A stretch of DNA of 23,417 nt from Shinella sp. (GCA_003248775.1 QFQX01000060.1:1-23417), one strand, 5' to 3'; positions 1 to 8,439 are shown, counted from the first letter of the stretch. A program made the numbers and translations. The notes: generated by a model not told the origin, from the letters alone.

Positions 1-346
1 CTAGCCCTGAGAGGGACCCCGAGGGCGCTGTAACACCTTGTCCTGCTCCACAAATTTCTCGTTCAATCGTTTCCGAATTCACGCAATCATGTAGCCGTTG
101 CACACGCAGAACATGCCGAGGAATCGCCTGAGGCGGCAAATCGAGGCGAAATCCGGAAACGGTCCGGCCACCGTTTCCACCTCTGCCGGTAAACCGGCCA
201 TGCCAATATAAACATTTCAAGCCATAACCATGCTATCGGCAGTCCCTTAAGGCGGGATTAATGGACCTGCCCGAAGTGCGCCACTTTCAGTCGGATAGAT
301 GCAGTTGGCTCTTTCCTCGTCAGCCCGAATCCCGGAAAATGGACCA
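1..346. other. Non-coding leader left of mutL
   Basis: These 346 bases hold no open frame that looks like a gene. The forward frames close early (stops at 2-4, 31-33 and about 129-131), so the tail of an upstream gene may end here, but too little is present to identify it. The stretch contains at least three short inverted repeats between 125 and 198 (listed separately) and an A+T-rich patch around 205-220. I see no clear -35/-10 pair for mutL. Confidence 0.6.
155..198. repeat. Two adjacent perfect stem-loops upstream of mutL
   Basis: GGAAACGGT (155-163) pairs with ACCGTTTCC (170-178) around a 6-base loop. Six bases further on, GCCGGT (185-190) pairs with ACCGGC (193-198) around AA. A smaller hairpin, CGCC-TGA-GGCG, lies at 125-135. 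No T-run follows on either strand, so a standard intrinsic terminator is not supported. They could be transcript-end or leader structures, or part of a small intergenic repeat. Confidence 0.6.
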
Positions 347-2185
347 ATGGTCATCAAGCAGCTTTCAGAAACACTCATCAACCAGATCGCAGCCGGCGAG
401 GTCATCGAAAGACCGGCCAGTGCCGCGAAGGAACTGATCGAGAACGCCATCGATGCCGGAGCCACACGCATCGAAATCGCCACGGCCGGCGGCGGCAAGA
501 GCCTGCTGCGCGTGATCGACAATGGCTGCGGCATGAGCGCGGAGGATCTCGAGCTTTCGATCCGCCGGCATTGCACCTCGAAGCTCAAGGATTCACTGTT
601 CGATATCCATTCTCTGGGTTTCCGCGGCGAGGCGTTGCCCTCCATCGGCTCCGTCGCAAAGCTGACCATCACCAGCCGGCTGCAAGGCGGCGCGCAAGGC
701 TCGGAAGTCGCGGTCGTCGGCGGCAAGGTCGCGCCTGTCAGGCCGGCGCCGGCCAATCCGGGCACGACGGTCGAGGTGCGTGACCTGTTCTTCGCCACGC
801 CCGCCCGCCTCAAGTTTCTGAAGACAGAGAAGGCAGAAGCCGGGGCTATCACCGAGATCGTCAAGCGTATGGCGATCGCCTTCCCCGGCATCCGCTTCGT
901 GCTCTCGGGTACCGACCGGACGACCCTCGAATTTCCCGCCACCGGCGATGACCGCCTCGCCCGCATCGCGCAGGTTCTGGGAAACGATTTCCGCGACAAT
1001 GCCATAGAGCTCGACGCCGAGCGCGAGGATGTCCGGCTCGGTGGCTTTGCCGGTGTGCCGACCTTCAATCGCGGCAATTCCGCCCATCAATATGCCTTCG
1101 TCAACGGCCGTCCCGTGCAGGACAAGCAGATACTCTCCGCCATTCGCGGTGCCTATGCGGAAACCATTCCGCAGGGCCGCTATCCGGTGGCGGTGCTTTC
1201 GCTGGAACTCGATCCGGCGCTGGTCGACGTCAACGTCCACCCGGCGAAGTCCGATGTGCGGTTCCGCGATCCGGGACTGGTGCGGGGTCTCATCGTCGGC
1301 GCGATCCGCGACGCCATGAGGCGGGAAGGCGACCGCGCCTCGACCACCGGCGGCGGCGGCATGCTGCGTGCCTTTCGTCCCGGTTTCAGCCCTGCCGCTT
1401 CCGCTGCCCCCTCACCATCTGGCAGCTGGAGCTTCGCGAATTCGCCGAGCCGGCCATTCAGCCCGGCAGCCGCTTCGACCGCTGGCTTCAACGAGACCGT
1501 GCAGCAGCCGGCATTCGCAGCGATGAACCTGCCGACCGCGCGGGCCGAAACGCCCGAGGGTTCGTCTCCCGCGTCCGACGCGCGCACTGAAACACCGGCC
1601 CCTTCCTACCCGCTGGGGGCAGCGCGGGCGCAGGTGCATGCCAACTATATCGTCGCCCAGACCGAGGACGGGCTGGTGATCGTCGACCAGCATGCGGCCC
1701 ATGAGCGGCTGGTGTTCGAGCAGATGCGCAAGGCGCTGACCGGCCGGCGGCTTCCCTCGCAGGGGCTTCTCATTCCCGAGATCGTCGACCTGCCGGAAGA
1801 AGACTGCAACCGGCTGATGATCCATGCCGCAGCGCTCGAACAGCTCGGGCTCGCCATCGAACGCTTCGGCCCCGGCGCCGTCGCAGTGCGCGAAACGCCC
1901 GCCATGCTTGGCGAGATGGACGTGACCGGCATGGTCCGCGACCTTGCCGACGAGATCGCCGAATGGGACACGGCGCAGGGGCTTTCGGCCAAGCTGGAGC
2001 ATGTCGCGGCCACCATGGCCTGCCACGGTTCGGTGCGCTCCGGCAGGCAGTTGCGGGTGGAGGAAATGAACGCGCTGCTGAGGCAGATGGAAGCGACGCC
2101 CGGCTCCGGCCAGTGCAACCACGGGCGGCCGACCTATGTCGAACTCAAGCTCACCGACATCGAGCGGTTGTTCGGCCGCAGCTGA
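347..2185 (+). CDS. mutL: DNA mismatch repair protein MutL
   Basis: MutL couples MutS mismatch recognition to strand removal. The 612-residue product has the N-terminal GHKL ATPase: catalytic Glu29 and Asn33 in KELIENAIDAG, DNGCGM at 58-63 and GFRGEAL at 91-97. A poorly conserved, Pro/Ala/Ser-rich linker lies at about 340-425. The C-terminal domain carries the metal-binding endonuclease motif DQHA(X)2E(X)4E at 447-458, an ACHGSVRSGRQL segment and CNHGRP at 590-595. It is therefore predicted to be a latent nicking MutL, as expected where MutH is absent. An in-frame ATG at 299 would add 16 residues, but family members begin at the equivalent of 347, so I use that start; its ribosome-binding site is weak. 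The DUF2093 gene follows on the same strand after 86 bases. Confidence 0.97.
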   Translation: MVIKQLSETLINQIAAGEVIERPASAAKELIENAIDAGATRIEIATAGGGKSLLRVIDNGCGMSAEDLELSIRRHCTSKLKDSLFDIHSLGFRGEALPSIGSVAKLTITSRLQGGAQGSEVAVVGGKVAPVRPAPANPGTTVEVRDLFFATPARLKFLKTEKAEAGAITEIVKRMAIAFPGIRFVLSGTDRTTLEFPATGDDRLARIAQVLGNDFRDNAIELDAEREDVRLGGFAGVPTFNRGNSAHQYAFVNGRPVQDKQILSAIRGAYAETIPQGRYPVAVLSLELDPALVDVNVHPAKSDVRFRDPGLVRGLIVGAIRDAMRREGDRASTTGGGGMLRAFRPGFSPAASAAPSPSGSWSFANSPSRPFSPAAASTAGFNETVQQPAFAAMNLPTARAETPEGSSPASDARTETPAPSYPLGAARAQVHANYIVAQTEDGLVIVDQHAAHERLVFEQMRKALTGRRLPSQGLLIPEIVDLPEEDCNRLMIHAAALEQLGLAIERFGPGAVAVRETPAMLGEMDVTGMVRDLADEIAEWDTAQGLSAKLEHVAATMACHGSVRSGRQLRVEEMNALLRQMEATPGSGQCNHGRPTYVELKLTDIERLFGRS

Positions 2186-2271
2186 TCTGCAGCACACATC
2201 CTTTTATTTGCTCTGGAAATCGGTGGGAGGGCGCGTTATTGCAGTTTCGTGAAAGGCGCAGGAGACCACCC

Positions 2272-2502
2272 ATGAACCGTTTCGAAGGCAACGGAAACCG
2301 CGAGGCGAAGATCCGCTACCTCGATGCCGACTTCCAGATCCTATCGCCGGGGTCCTACGTCGTCTGTGCGGTTACCGGAAAGCACATCCTGATCGATGAG
2401 CTGAAATACTGGAGCGTCGCGCGCCAGGAACCCTATGTCGATGCTACCGCCTCGCTGGAAGCGGAAAAGCGTGCCGGCGCGTTGCCGAACCAGAAGCGCT
2501 AG
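2272..2502 (+). CDS. DUF2093 family protein
   Basis: This small protein of 76 residues matches the DUF2093 family of alphaproteobacteria, judged from the AKIRYLDADFQILSPGSYV start and the LDELKYWSVARQEPYV-like centre (here IDELKYWSVARQEPYV). The function is unknown. It has no signal peptide, membrane segment or cysteine cluster; there is one cysteine, in VVCAVTGK. A GGAG ribosome-binding site lies at 2261-2264, 7 bases before the ATG. It follows mutL by 86 bases and is convergent with lpxK. A T-rich stem-loop follows the stop. A longer upstream frame overlaps the mutL end but is not supported. Confidence 0.88.
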   Translation: MNRFEGNGNREAKIRYLDADFQILSPGSYVVCAVTGKHILIDELKYWSVARQEPYVDATASLEAEKRAGALPNQKR

Positions 2503-2520
2503 CGTATTTCAGGCGACAAC

Positions 2521-2555
2521 AGAGTCACCAAAAATACTCTATTTCTTTGTTTTTA
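2521..2555 (+). terminator. Probable terminator after mutL-DUF2093
   Basis: AGAGT (2521-2525) can pair with ACTCT (2536-2540) around a 10-base A-rich loop. The T-rich tract ATTTCTTTGTTTTT follows on the + strand. The stem is short, but the position, 18 bases after the DUF2093 stop and just before the convergent lpxK end, fits a terminator. Confidence 0.45.
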
Positions 2556-2564
2556 GGCAATTCC

Positions 2565-3605
2565 TCAAGCCTTGCTCTTTTCCTTCAGCTTGCGTGCCCG
2601 GCAGGCCTCGATCGCCCGATCGAGCACATAGGCCGGGGCCTGTGGATCGTCGAAGGCCATCTCGACCTCGACCACATGGCATCGGCCGGCAAGTTCGGCT
2701 GAGCGTCCATGGCCGCCCGCGAGTCGGACGATATCCTTCGCAGTGGTCGCCAGCAGCAGATCCTGCTTGTCCGCATCGGCCATCAGGGCCTCGACCTCAT
2801 CGTCGGTCAGGTGATGGTGATCGGGGAAAGGCCGCAACTCTGCAACGACAGCCCCCAGACCTTCCAGCGTGCGCTGGAACTTCATGGGATCGGCAATGCC
2901 GGCGAATGCCAGCACCCGCCTGCCGGCAAGACCCGCATCGCCCTTCGGTTTCAGGGCGGCAACCATGACCGCCTTGCCCGCGCGCGCCGCCTGACGCACC
3001 AGCCTGTCGGCGGCGTTTCCATTACCCACTTTCAGGATGGCATCGAGATGGCGCATCTGGATCGCGATCGGTGCCCGCACCGGACCGCTCGGTACGAGGT
3101 GGCCATTGCCGATGCCGCGCACCGTATCGATCACCACCAGGGCAAAATCGACCGTCAGCCGGGCACTCTGGAAGCCATCGTCCATAATGATGATATCGAC
3201 GCCTTCCTTCACCAACCTCTCAGCCCCTGCGACACGGCGACGGGAAATGACGGTCAGCGCTTCCTGAGCCAGCAGCAGCGGCTCGTCTCCGACATCCGCG
3301 GCCCTGTGGTGATGGGTATCGACGACGGTGGTGACATCGAGGGAGCCGCCATAACCGCGGCTGAGAAAACCGGGCTTCAATCCCTTGGCCTTGGCCGCAC
3401 GCGCAAGCGTCAGAGCGGTCGGCGTCTTGCCAGCGCCGCCGACCGTGAAATTACCGACGCAGACGACGGGAACCGGGGGGGCATGCCGACGCTTGCGGCC
3501 CATGCGCCAGCCCGCCACCCGTCCATAGATGAAGGAAAAAGGCGTCAGGCTCCAGGCCCGCCAATCGGCTTTCGTCCACCAGAATGGCGGGGCATCCGAT
3601 ACCAT
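2565..3605 (-). CDS. lpxK: Tetraacyldisaccharide 4'-kinase LpxK
   Basis: LpxK phosphorylates the 4' position of the tetraacyl-disaccharide 1-phosphate with ATP to make lipid IVA, at the inner face of the cytoplasmic membrane. The 346-residue product has the usual N-terminal membrane-associated segment (FWW and a hydrophobic/aromatic stretch at about 8-35), then the P-loop GNFTVGGAGKT at 51-61, an FLSRGYGG motif, and the IIIMDDGFQ segment typical of the family. The ATG at 3605 is preceded by GGGGAG; a start at 3698 would add 31 residues without homologous character. It is the last gene of the - strand cluster and lies 115 bases after the HAD phosphatase gene. It acts just before WaaA, which is encoded two genes upstream. 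Confidence 0.96.
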   Translation of the reverse strand: MVSDAPPFWWTKADWRAWSLTPFSFIYGRVAGWRMGRKRRHAPPVPVVCVGNFTVGGAGKTPTALTLARAAKAKGLKPGFLSRGYGGSLDVTTVVDTHHHRAADVGDEPLLLAQEALTVISRRRVAGAERLVKEGVDIIIMDDGFQSARLTVDFALVVIDTVRGIGNGHLVPSGPVRAPIAIQMRHLDAILKVGNGNAADRLVRQAARAGKAVMVAALKPKGDAGLAGRRVLAFAGIADPMKFQRTLEGLGAVVAELRPFPDHHHLTDDEVEALMADADKQDLLLATTAKDIVRLAGGHGRSAELAGRCHVVEVEMAFDDPQAPAYVLDRAIEACRARKLKEKSKA

Positions 3606-3720
3606 GGCCGCGCGCTCCCCTTTTCTCCCTGACCGTCCCCACGGCCATATCCGCGGCCAAGAAAACGCAGGAGAAGGGGTTTCGTCAAGTCGCGACATGA
3701 CAGGGAAACTCGCCCGGCCC

Positions 3721-4428
3721 TTAGCCGAGCACCGCTTCGAGTTCGGTGATGTCGTTCAGAAGGACATCGCAGGCTTCCTGAAGGGACTGGCGCGAGCCCG
3801 TTCCAGTGAGAACCGCGACCTTCAGTCCGGCACCGGCATTGCGTCCCATGTGAAGGTCGTGATTGTTGTCACCGACGACGGCGATCTGGCTGGGTGCAAG
3901 GCCCGTCGCAGCACAGAAGCCAAGTACCATGCCCGGCTGGGGCTTTGTGCCATGGCCGCTGTCATAGCCGGCGACGAAATCGACATAAGGGCCGATGCCG
4001 AAGCGGTCGATGGTGACCCGGATCGACTTTTCATTGTCGCTGGAGGCGATACCGAGCTTCAGACCGCGGCCATGCAGCTTGGCAAAGAGAGGAGCCAGTT
4101 CAGCGACCGGAACGGACTGCTCGGCCGCACCGGCAAAGAGCGCATCGATCTGCGGCACCAGCGTCTCAGCGCAAAACGGAGAACCGGCGGCGGCAAGGCC
4201 TTCGGCGATCTCGCGCGTGTTTCCTGCGGCAAGCAGGCTGTCGGGAACCAGATGGCCCGTTTCAGGGTCCATGCCGCAGGCCTGCAACAGGCGGTCCGCA
4301 AGCTTCTCGTCGCCATCGGCGGCCAGCAGCGCCACCGTCCGGTTGACCGGCGCCCAGCTCGCGTCGAAATCAAGCAGCGTGCCATCCTTGTCGAACAGGA
4401 TCCCGGCGATGTCATTGGTTTCAGTCAT
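3721..4428 (-). CDS. HAD family hydrolase (phosphoglycolate phosphatase-like)
   Basis: This is a 235-residue haloacid-dehalogenase superfamily phosphatase of the subfamily I (capped) type. Motif I is DKDGTLLD (nucleophile Asp13, acid/base Asp15), motif II is in GIASSDN (about 126-132), the motif III lysine is in TKPQPG (Lys162), and motif IV is VVGDNNHDL (Asp187, Asp191). An alpha-helical cap lies between motifs I and II. The best general match is a Gph-like phosphatase; the substrate cannot be read from sequence. It lies between waaA and lpxK, with 24 bases to the waaA stop, so it is probably co-transcribed with lipid A/KDO genes. A role in sugar-phosphate turnover for that pathway is possible but is inference only. 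Confidence 0.88.
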   Translation of the reverse strand: MTETNDIAGILFDKDGTLLDFDASWAPVNRTVALLAADGDEKLADRLLQACGMDPETGHLVPDSLLAAGNTREIAEGLAAAGSPFCAETLVPQIDALFAGAAEQSVPVAELAPLFAKLHGRGLKLGIASSDNEKSIRVTIDRFGIGPYVDFVAGYDSGHGTKPQPGMVLGFCAATGLAPSQIAVVGDNNHDLHMGRNAGAGLKVAVLTGTGSRQSLQEACDVLLNDITELEAVLG

Positions 4429-4452
4429 GCGTCCCCCTCAATCGGCCGACCG

Positions 4453-5772
4453 TCAGCCCTGGCTTACGATGCGCGGTACAAGCCGCGCCTGCACGGTCAG
4501 GGGATTGATATAGGGTTCGAGGCCCTTCATCGTCGCGGTCAGTGCACCGCGCATCTCCTGCATGCTCTCCATGCCGGCATCGATCATCTTGTGACGAGCA
4601 AGGTCGTTCGTCATCAGGAAATGAACCGCCTTGGCCAGCATTTCGGCGTCGCGAACGATACGGGCATTGCCGTTGCGCACGAGTCGCTGATAGCTCTCGC
4701 GGAAATTCCCGACCTGCGGACCGGACAACACGGCGCAGCCGAGCATGGCAGGTTCCAGCGGGTTCTGTCCGCCTTCCGCCGTCAGCGAACGGCCGACGAA
4801 AGCGATTTCGGCCAGCCTCAGATAGAGGCCCATCTCGCCGATAGTGTCGCCGAGCAGGACATCGGTGTCCGGCGTGATCGGGTCGTTGCGGGTGCGACGG
4901 GCAACCTTCATGCCGCGCTCCACCATCATCGCCTCGATCTCATCGGAACGTTCCGGATGGCGCGGCACCACGACCGTCAGCAGACCGGTATGGGCGCGTA
5001 GCGCCCGATGCACCATCGTGGCGATCTTTTCCTCGCCCTCGAACGTCGAAATCGCAGCCCAGGTCTTCCGGTCGCCGATCTGCTGCTTGTAGCGATCCAG
5101 CACGACCGGATCGCAGGGCGGCGCATCGCTGTCCACCTTGATGTTGCCGGAGACGATCACCGGCCAGGCGCCGAGATCGCGGTAACGTTCGGCATCCACA
5201 TCCGACTGGGCAATCACCAGCGACAGTTTGCCGAGCAGCGCTTCGGCAATCGCCTGGTGCCGCTGCCAGCGCTCGAAGGAACGGTCTGAGATGCGTGCGT
5301 TGACGAGGATCTGCGGGATGTGCCGCTTGTGCAGCTCCATCAGCGTGGTCGGCCAGATTTCCGACTCGACCGACAGCGCCACATCGGGCTGCCAGTAATC
5401 AAGGAAACGGCGCACCGCCGGCTTTACGTCGAGAGGAACATACTGATGCAGAACCTCGTCCTTCAGCCGGTAGCGAGCGATTTCCGCAGAAGTCACGGTG
5501 CCTGTAGTCAAAAGCACGTTGATGTCGCGACGACGCAGCTCACGCATGAGAGGAACGACTGCGAGAGTTTCACCGACGCTTGCGGCATGCAGCCAGACCA
5601 GCGGTCCCTGAGGACGATCGACGGCCGGATAACCGAAGCGCTCGAGGCGACGGGAACGGTCCTCCTTGCCCTTGGCCGCGCGGAAAGCAAGCAACGGCCC
5701 CGTCAACGGATAAGCCGCAATGCCTGCCCAACCGTAGGAGGCGATGGCAAGGGATGCCAATCCGTCACTCAT
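4453..5772 (-). CDS. waaA: 3-deoxy-D-manno-octulosonic acid (KDO) transferase
   Basis: WaaA (KdtA) transfers KDO from CMP-KDO to lipid IVA at the cytoplasmic membrane, starting the LPS inner core. The 439-residue protein opens with a hydrophobic anchor (about 5-30), then KGKEDRSRRLERFGY and the HAASVGE motif (62-68) of the acceptor-binding domain. The C-terminal GT-B half contains SESEIWPTT-like and NAR-x-SDRS motifs and the FVGRSLTAEGGQNPLEPA donor-binding segment. The start is uncertain: ATGs at 5778 and 5772 are both possible and neither has a strong ribosome-binding site. I chose 5772 because family members begin MSDG. A TTG at 5841 would give a non-homologous extension. The HAD gene and lpxK follow. 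Confidence 0.95.
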   Translation of the reverse strand: MSDGLASLAIASYGWAGIAAYPLTGPLLAFRAAKGKEDRSRRLERFGYPAVDRPQGPLVWLHAASVGETLAVVPLMRELRRRDINVLLTTGTVTSAEIARYRLKDEVLHQYVPLDVKPAVRRFLDYWQPDVALSVESEIWPTTLMELHKRHIPQILVNARISDRSFERWQRHQAIAEALLGKLSLVIAQSDVDAERYRDLGAWPVIVSGNIKVDSDAPPCDPVVLDRYKQQIGDRKTWAAISTFEGEEKIATMVHRALRAHTGLLTVVVPRHPERSDEIEAMMVERGMKVARRTRNDPITPDTDVLLGDTIGEMGLYLRLAEIAFVGRSLTAEGGQNPLEPAMLGCAVLSGPQVGNFRESYQRLVRNGNARIVRDAEMLAKAVHFLMTNDLARHKMIDAGMESMQEMRGALTATMKGLEPYINPLTVQARLVPRIVSQG

Positions 5773-5843
5773 CGCCATGGGCCGAAACCGTTCATGTTCG
5801 TCATCGATGCCATGTCGCCCTTTCAGGAGCCGGCGGTGCAAAA

Positions 5844-5872
5844 ATTACGGAATGCGAGATAACTAAGTTCAA
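5844..5872 (-). promoter_or_regulatory. Candidate promoter for waaA
   Basis: On the - strand, TTGAAC (5872-5867) and CGTAAT (5849-5844) are spaced by 17 bases in the 164-base gap between the DUF4170 gene and waaA. A transcript would begin near 5837, about 65 bases before the waaA ATG. This is a match by eye only; the region is more A+T-rich than its surroundings. Confidence 0.3.
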
Positions 5873-5936
5873 AACGTGACATCGGCGATCACCAAGAGCC
5901 GAGACAAGCCGGCGATCGCCTGAGAAAATCCCGTCG

Positions 5937-6188
5937 TCAGCCCTTGGCAGCAGCCGCGTCACCGGGGTTGAGCAACCGGTGCATGTGGACGATGAAGTAA
6001 CGCATATGCGCGTTGTCCACCGTCTGCTGAGCTTTCGACTTCCAGGCGACGAGAGCGGATGCATAATCCGGGAAAATGCCAACGATATCAAGCTCGTTCA
6101 GATTGCGGAACTGGACCTCTTCGAGGTTCGACAATTCACCGCCGAAAACGAGGTGCAGAAGCTGTTTCTTATCGTTGGAATCCGTCAT
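5937..6188 (-). CDS. DUF4170 domain-containing protein
   Basis: This 83-residue protein matches the DUF4170 family of Rhizobiales, from the KKQLLHLVFGGEL start, the LDIVGIFPDYASALVAWK centre and the NAHMRYFIVHMHRLL end. The function is unknown; no signal peptide or membrane segment is seen. The ATG at 6188 has a GAAAGAG-type ribosome-binding site. Reading from 6317 would add 43 residues that resemble no family. It sits between the CysQ-like gene (62 bases upstream) and waaA, a place the family often takes in rhizobia, which hints at a role near the envelope; this is inference. Confidence 0.88.
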   Translation of the reverse strand: MTDSNDKKQLLHLVFGGELSNLEEVQFRNLNELDIVGIFPDYASALVAWKSKAQQTVDNAHMRYFIVHMHRLLNPGDAAAAKG

Positions 6189-6250
6189 TTCCGGTCTCTT
6201 TCCATTCAAATTCGCCTCCCTCTTTCCTGTGATCGATTTTGACGCAAAGG

Positions 6251-7060
6251 TCAACTGCGAGGCTTGGGAGACAGGTGTTTCAACAGGGTGGAAAGCTCGG
6301 AAATCGTGGCTGCGCACAGCTCTCCGTGACTGACATCCGGGCGGTTGTAAAGAAGCGGCTCGCCTCTCAGATCGGTAAGCCTGCCACCGGCATTCTGGAG
6401 GATGAGATCGGCTGCTGCGAGATCCCAGTCATGAGAGTTGCGCTTGACCAGCGTCGCATCGATCCGGCCATCGGCAACCAGCGCCAGCCGATAGGCAAGC
6501 GAGGGGATATGCTCGACACGCTCGATGCGGACCTGCATCTCCTCATCGAAACCGGCGACGATATCCTGCGGCGTTGCGACCCGCAATTTTTCACCCGGGC
6601 GAGTTTGGGCGACGCGGATCGGCTGGCCGTTTCTGGTGGAAGGCAAATCCTCCGCAGCAGAGAAGGTCTCCTCCAGCGCCGGCGCGACGAGCACACCGGC
6701 AACGGGGCGTCCGTCATGCACCACCGCGACGCTGACGCACCACGTCTTGCGCCCGCCGATGAAGGCGCGCGTGCCGTCGATAGGATCGACGACAAACAGG
6801 GTTCTGCAGCCGAGGCGCGCCGGGTCGTCGTCGGTCTCTTCCGACAGCCAGCCATAATGCGGGCGGGCCGCGCGAAGACGTTCCTCGAGACACTTGTTGG
6901 CGGCGTAATCCGCAGCGCTGACCGGAGACTGGCCCTCGTTCTTCCACCAGACTTCCGGCGACCGGCCGAAATAGCTGAGCGCTATCTCTCCCGCTTCCCG
7001 GGCGGCGGCCGAAATCAGGTCCAGATCAGCCAGCCAGTCGAAGCCCTTATCGGCGGTCAT
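6251..7060 (-). CDS. CysQ-like 3'(2'),5'-bisphosphate nucleotidase / inositol monophosphatase family
   Basis: This is a 269-residue member of the Mg-dependent, lithium-sensitive phosphatase superfamily. The metal-binding motifs are visible: WLSEET (71-76), DPIDGTRAF (92-100) and WDLAAADLI (212-220). CysQ enzymes hydrolyse 3'-phosphoadenosine 5'-phosphate to AMP, keeping sulfate assimilation and sulfotransfer from stalling. Inositol-phosphatase activity cannot be ruled out from sequence. The ATG at 7060 follows an AAGGGA ribosome-binding site; a GTG at 7078 is less likely. It is 32 bases downstream of pmbA and upstream of the DUF4170 gene and waaA, probably in one transcript. Confidence 0.9.
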   Translation of the reverse strand: MTADKGFDWLADLDLISAAAREAGEIALSYFGRSPEVWWKNEGQSPVSAADYAANKCLEERLRAARPHYGWLSEETDDDPARLGCRTLFVVDPIDGTRAFIGGRKTWCVSVAVVHDGRPVAGVLVAPALEETFSAAEDLPSTRNGQPIRVAQTRPGEKLRVATPQDIVAGFDEEMQVRIERVEHIPSLAYRLALVADGRIDATLVKRNSHDWDLAAADLILQNAGGRLTDLRGEPLLYNRPDVSHGELCAATISELSTLLKHLSPKPRS

Positions 7061-7092
7061 CTCGTTTTCCCTTGCCACCCGGCTTCCGTCTC

Positions 7093-8439
7093 TCAGCGCC
7101 CCGCGAGCGTCATGCCCTCGATGGCAATGGTCGGAGCAGCAACGCCGAACTTGCGGTCGATATCGTTCGCGGCGGTCACGCGCATGAACATGTCCTTGAG
7201 GTTGGACGCGATGGTCACCTCGGAAACCGGGAAAGCCAGCTCACAGTTCTCGATCCAGAAACCCGTCGCCCCGCGGCTGTATTCGCCGGTGAGCATGTCC
7301 ACGCCCTGGCCGATCAGTTCGGTCACGTAGAAACCGGTGCCGATGCTGCGGATCAGATCCTCGGGCGAAATGTCGCCCGGTTCCAGCGCGAGATTGGTGG
7401 AGGACGGAGAAACGGTCGTGCCGCCACGCACACCACGGCCATTGGTGTGAAGACCAAGCTCGCGGGCCGCGGACGAAGACAGGAACCAGTGCTTCAGCAC
7501 CCCGTTCTCGATCATCGTCATCGCCTTGCCGCTCACGCCCTCGCCATCGAACGGACGCGACGACGAGCCACGGACCTTCAACGGATCGTCTGTGATGTTG
7601 AGGCCAGCCTTCAGCACCTGCTCGCCCATCCTGTCACGCAGGAACGAGGTCTTGCGGGCGACGGAGGCTCCATTGATGGCGCCTGCAATATGTCCGACGA
7701 AACCGCGCGCCACGCGTGGATCGAAGACCACGGTCACGTTCTTGCCGGTTGGGACCTGACGCGGATTGAGCCGCTTGACCGTGCGCTCTCCGGCCCGGCG
7801 GCCGATTTCTTCGGCACTGTCGAGATCAGCAAAGAACAGGCGGCTGTCGTAATCGTGATCGCGCTCCATGCGCGTGCCCTCGCCGGCGATCACGCCGACC
7901 GAACGGGAGAAGCGCGAGGCGGCATAGCTACCGGAGAAGCCATGGGAGGTGACAAGCACCAACCCGCCCATGCCGGCCGATGCTCCGGCACCGACCGAAT
8001 TGCTGACGCCCTCGACGGCAAGAGCTGCCGCTTCAGCCGCGAGAGCCGCGTCCGCGAGGGCTTCGCTCGATACCTCGGTCGGATCGAAGAGATCGAGATC
8101 CGGATAGCTTGTGGCAATATCTGCCTTGTCGGCGAGACCGGCAAAGGGATCTTCGGGAGAGACTTTTGCCATGGCGACGGCACGCTCGGCCAGTTGCCTG
8201 AGATCGAAGCCCGGATTGGCGGAAACGCTCGCCACCTGCCGGCCAATGAAGACGCGGAGAGAGAAGTCGTCGCTTTCGGAGGAATCCGTCTGTTCGACCT
8301 TGCCGAGTCGAACGCTGACGGACTTCGAACGGGAGCGCACTACCACGGCATCTGCACTGTCCGCACCTGCCTTCAAAGCAAGGTCGACAAGTTGCTCGGC
8401 GCGTGAGAGAAGGCTGGCGGAATCAATTTGGCTGGACAT
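7093..8439 (-). CDS. pmbA: TldD/PmbA family protein (TldE/PmbA-like subunit)
   Basis: This is a 448-residue member of the TldD/PmbA (U62-like) family. In E. coli, TldD and TldE/PmbA form a heteromeric protease that trims modified peptides such as microcin B17 and affects CcdA turnover. I see no HExxxH metal motif, which the TldD partner carries, so this is the PmbA/TldE type. C-terminal features fit: SSSRPFDGEGV, the NGVLKHWFLSSSAARELG segment, GEYSRGATGFWIENCE and the SNLKDMF-type end. Two starts are possible: 8439 (family-like MSSQID, AAAGG upstream) and 8454 (five more residues, GGAG upstream). It heads the cluster leading to waaA and lpxK and is divergent from the antiporter gene. Confidence 0.94.
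   Translation of the reverse strand: MSSQIDSASLLSRAEQLVDLALKAGADSADAVVVRSRSKSVSVRLGKVEQTDSSESDDFSLRVFIGRQVASVSANPGFDLRQLAERAVAMAKVSPEDPFAGLADKADIATSYPDLDLFDPTEVSSEALADAALAAEAAALAVEGVSNSVGAGASAGMGGLVLVTSHGFSGSYAASRFSRSVGVIAGEGTRMERDHDYDSRLFFADLDSAEEIGRRAGERTVKRLNPRQVPTGKNVTVVFDPRVARGFVGHIAGAINGASVARKTSFLRDRMGEQVLKAGLNITDDPLKVRGSSSRPFDGEGVSGKAMTMIENGVLKHWFLSSSAARELGLHTNGRGVRGGTTVSPSSTNLALEPGDISPEDLIRSIGTGFYVTELIGQGVDMLTGEYSRGATGFWIENCELAFPVSEVTIASNLKDMFMRVTAANDIDRKFGVAAPTIAIEGMTLAGR

Noticed and set aside
81..114. An 11-codon frame on the - strand with a CxC start, recalling the beginning of a Bfd-like [2Fe-2S] protein
   Set aside because: It stops after 11 codons and has no further homology in any frame; chance resemblance.
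3529..5001. A 490-codon frame on the + strand opposite lpxK, the HAD gene and waaA
   Set aside because: It crosses three genes on the other strand, shows no family character and is explained by codon bias.
5773..5841. TTG at 5841 as the waaA start
   Set aside because: It has no ribosome-binding site, the added 23 residues are unlike the family, and the candidate promoter would start transcription near that codon.
7072..8406. A 444-codon frame on the + strand opposite pmbA
   Set aside because: It is antisense to a clear pmbA gene and its product resembles nothing known.
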